From: an uncultured Collinsella sp.
GTDB lineage: Bacteria; Actinomycetota; Coriobacteriia; Coriobacteriales; Coriobacteriaceae
Reading direction: 5' to 3'
Assembly: GCA_900542315.1 (NCBI GenBank)
Contig: UQMV01000007.1
Coordinates: 1-64,000, forward strand
Length of the DNA: 64,000 nt
Shown here: in pieces, positions 63,964-64,000 of the stretch
How positions within the stretch are numbered: the first letter of the stretch is position 1
Layout of the letters: every line of letters begins with the position of its first letter
Notes under the pieces: model-generated
The model's database searches: none
What the model was told of the DNA's origin: nothing
Seen by the model: only the letters and a program-made list of their open reading frames with translations
Translations under genes and position numbers: made by a program

Positions 63964-64000
63964 TGGCCGGGGAAGCCCCGAGTCGCCGGGGTGTTTGCTC

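Overview
The window looks like chromosome of a high-GC anaerobic gut actinobacterium of the class Coriobacteriia, most likely Collinsella. This is an inference from gene content: mannose-family PTS, type III glutamine synthetase, B12-dependent methionine synthase with a split activation domain, paired glycerol dehydrogenases, a SARP/AfsR-like regulator and a one-piece MurT-GatD. No rRNA operon, CRISPR array or complete prophage was seen. There is one tRNA (Glu) and one tmRNA.

Region by region. (1) 1-8.1 kb: the end of a leucine-carboxyl-methyltransferase-like gene, then a minus-strand sugar locus made of a LevR-like activator, PTS IIB, IIC, IID and IIA, a GH172 (DUF2961) enzyme and a ROK fructokinase. 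It fits uptake and cleavage of a fructose-containing saccharide. (2) 8.1-17.7 kb is accessory DNA: gene debris, a minus-strand trio (DUF4143 ATPase, DUF4365-like nuclease fusion, 194-residue protein), and a short island between the guaA 3' end and a second copy of that 3' end near 13.0 kb. The island carries a Mef-like macrolide efflux pump and an Msr(D)-like ABC-F protein behind a TTGACA promoter and an 11-codon leader peptide. (3) 17.7-28.2 kb: guaA, asparaginase, an XRE regulator facing an unknown gene across a perfect 24-bp palindrome, ychF, a four-cluster ferredoxin, two glycerol dehydrogenases (one with a stop at codon 11) and an iron alcohol dehydrogenase. (4) 28.7-43.8 kb: two linked uncharacterised genes, the MurT-GatD fusion, tRNA-Glu with a duplicated 3' end, an element with terminal inverted repeats, glnA (type III), metF-metH activation-metH, a UPF0210 protein, a methyltransferase and yhbY. 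(5) 43.8-52.3 kb: SARP regulator, nagB, glucose-type PTS IIA, glmM, rpsI, rplM and a patatin. (6) 52.3-57.4 kb: 61-bp tandem repeats, ssrA with duplicated 3'-end fragments, a hypothetical gene, a PIN/RelB toxin-antitoxin pair, and a P1B-type ATPase with a DUF6110 partner. (7) 57.5-64 kb: a pair of siderophore-type ABC exporter-fold proteins with a divergent AraC regulator, and a second DUF4143 ATPase behind a 75-bp quasi-palindrome.

How they fit together: the window mixes core metabolism (nucleotide, nitrogen, one-carbon/methionine, amino-sugar, cell wall and ribosome genes) with acquired modules. The acquired parts cluster at classic attachment sites: the guaA 3' end, the tRNA-Glu 3' end and the ssrA 3' end. 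The best novelty candidates are the mef/msr island at guaA, the DUF4143-DUF4365-small-protein trio, the LevR-like activator without its sigma-54 loop, the GH172/PTS locus and the T-arm repeat structures beside tRNA-Glu and ssrA.
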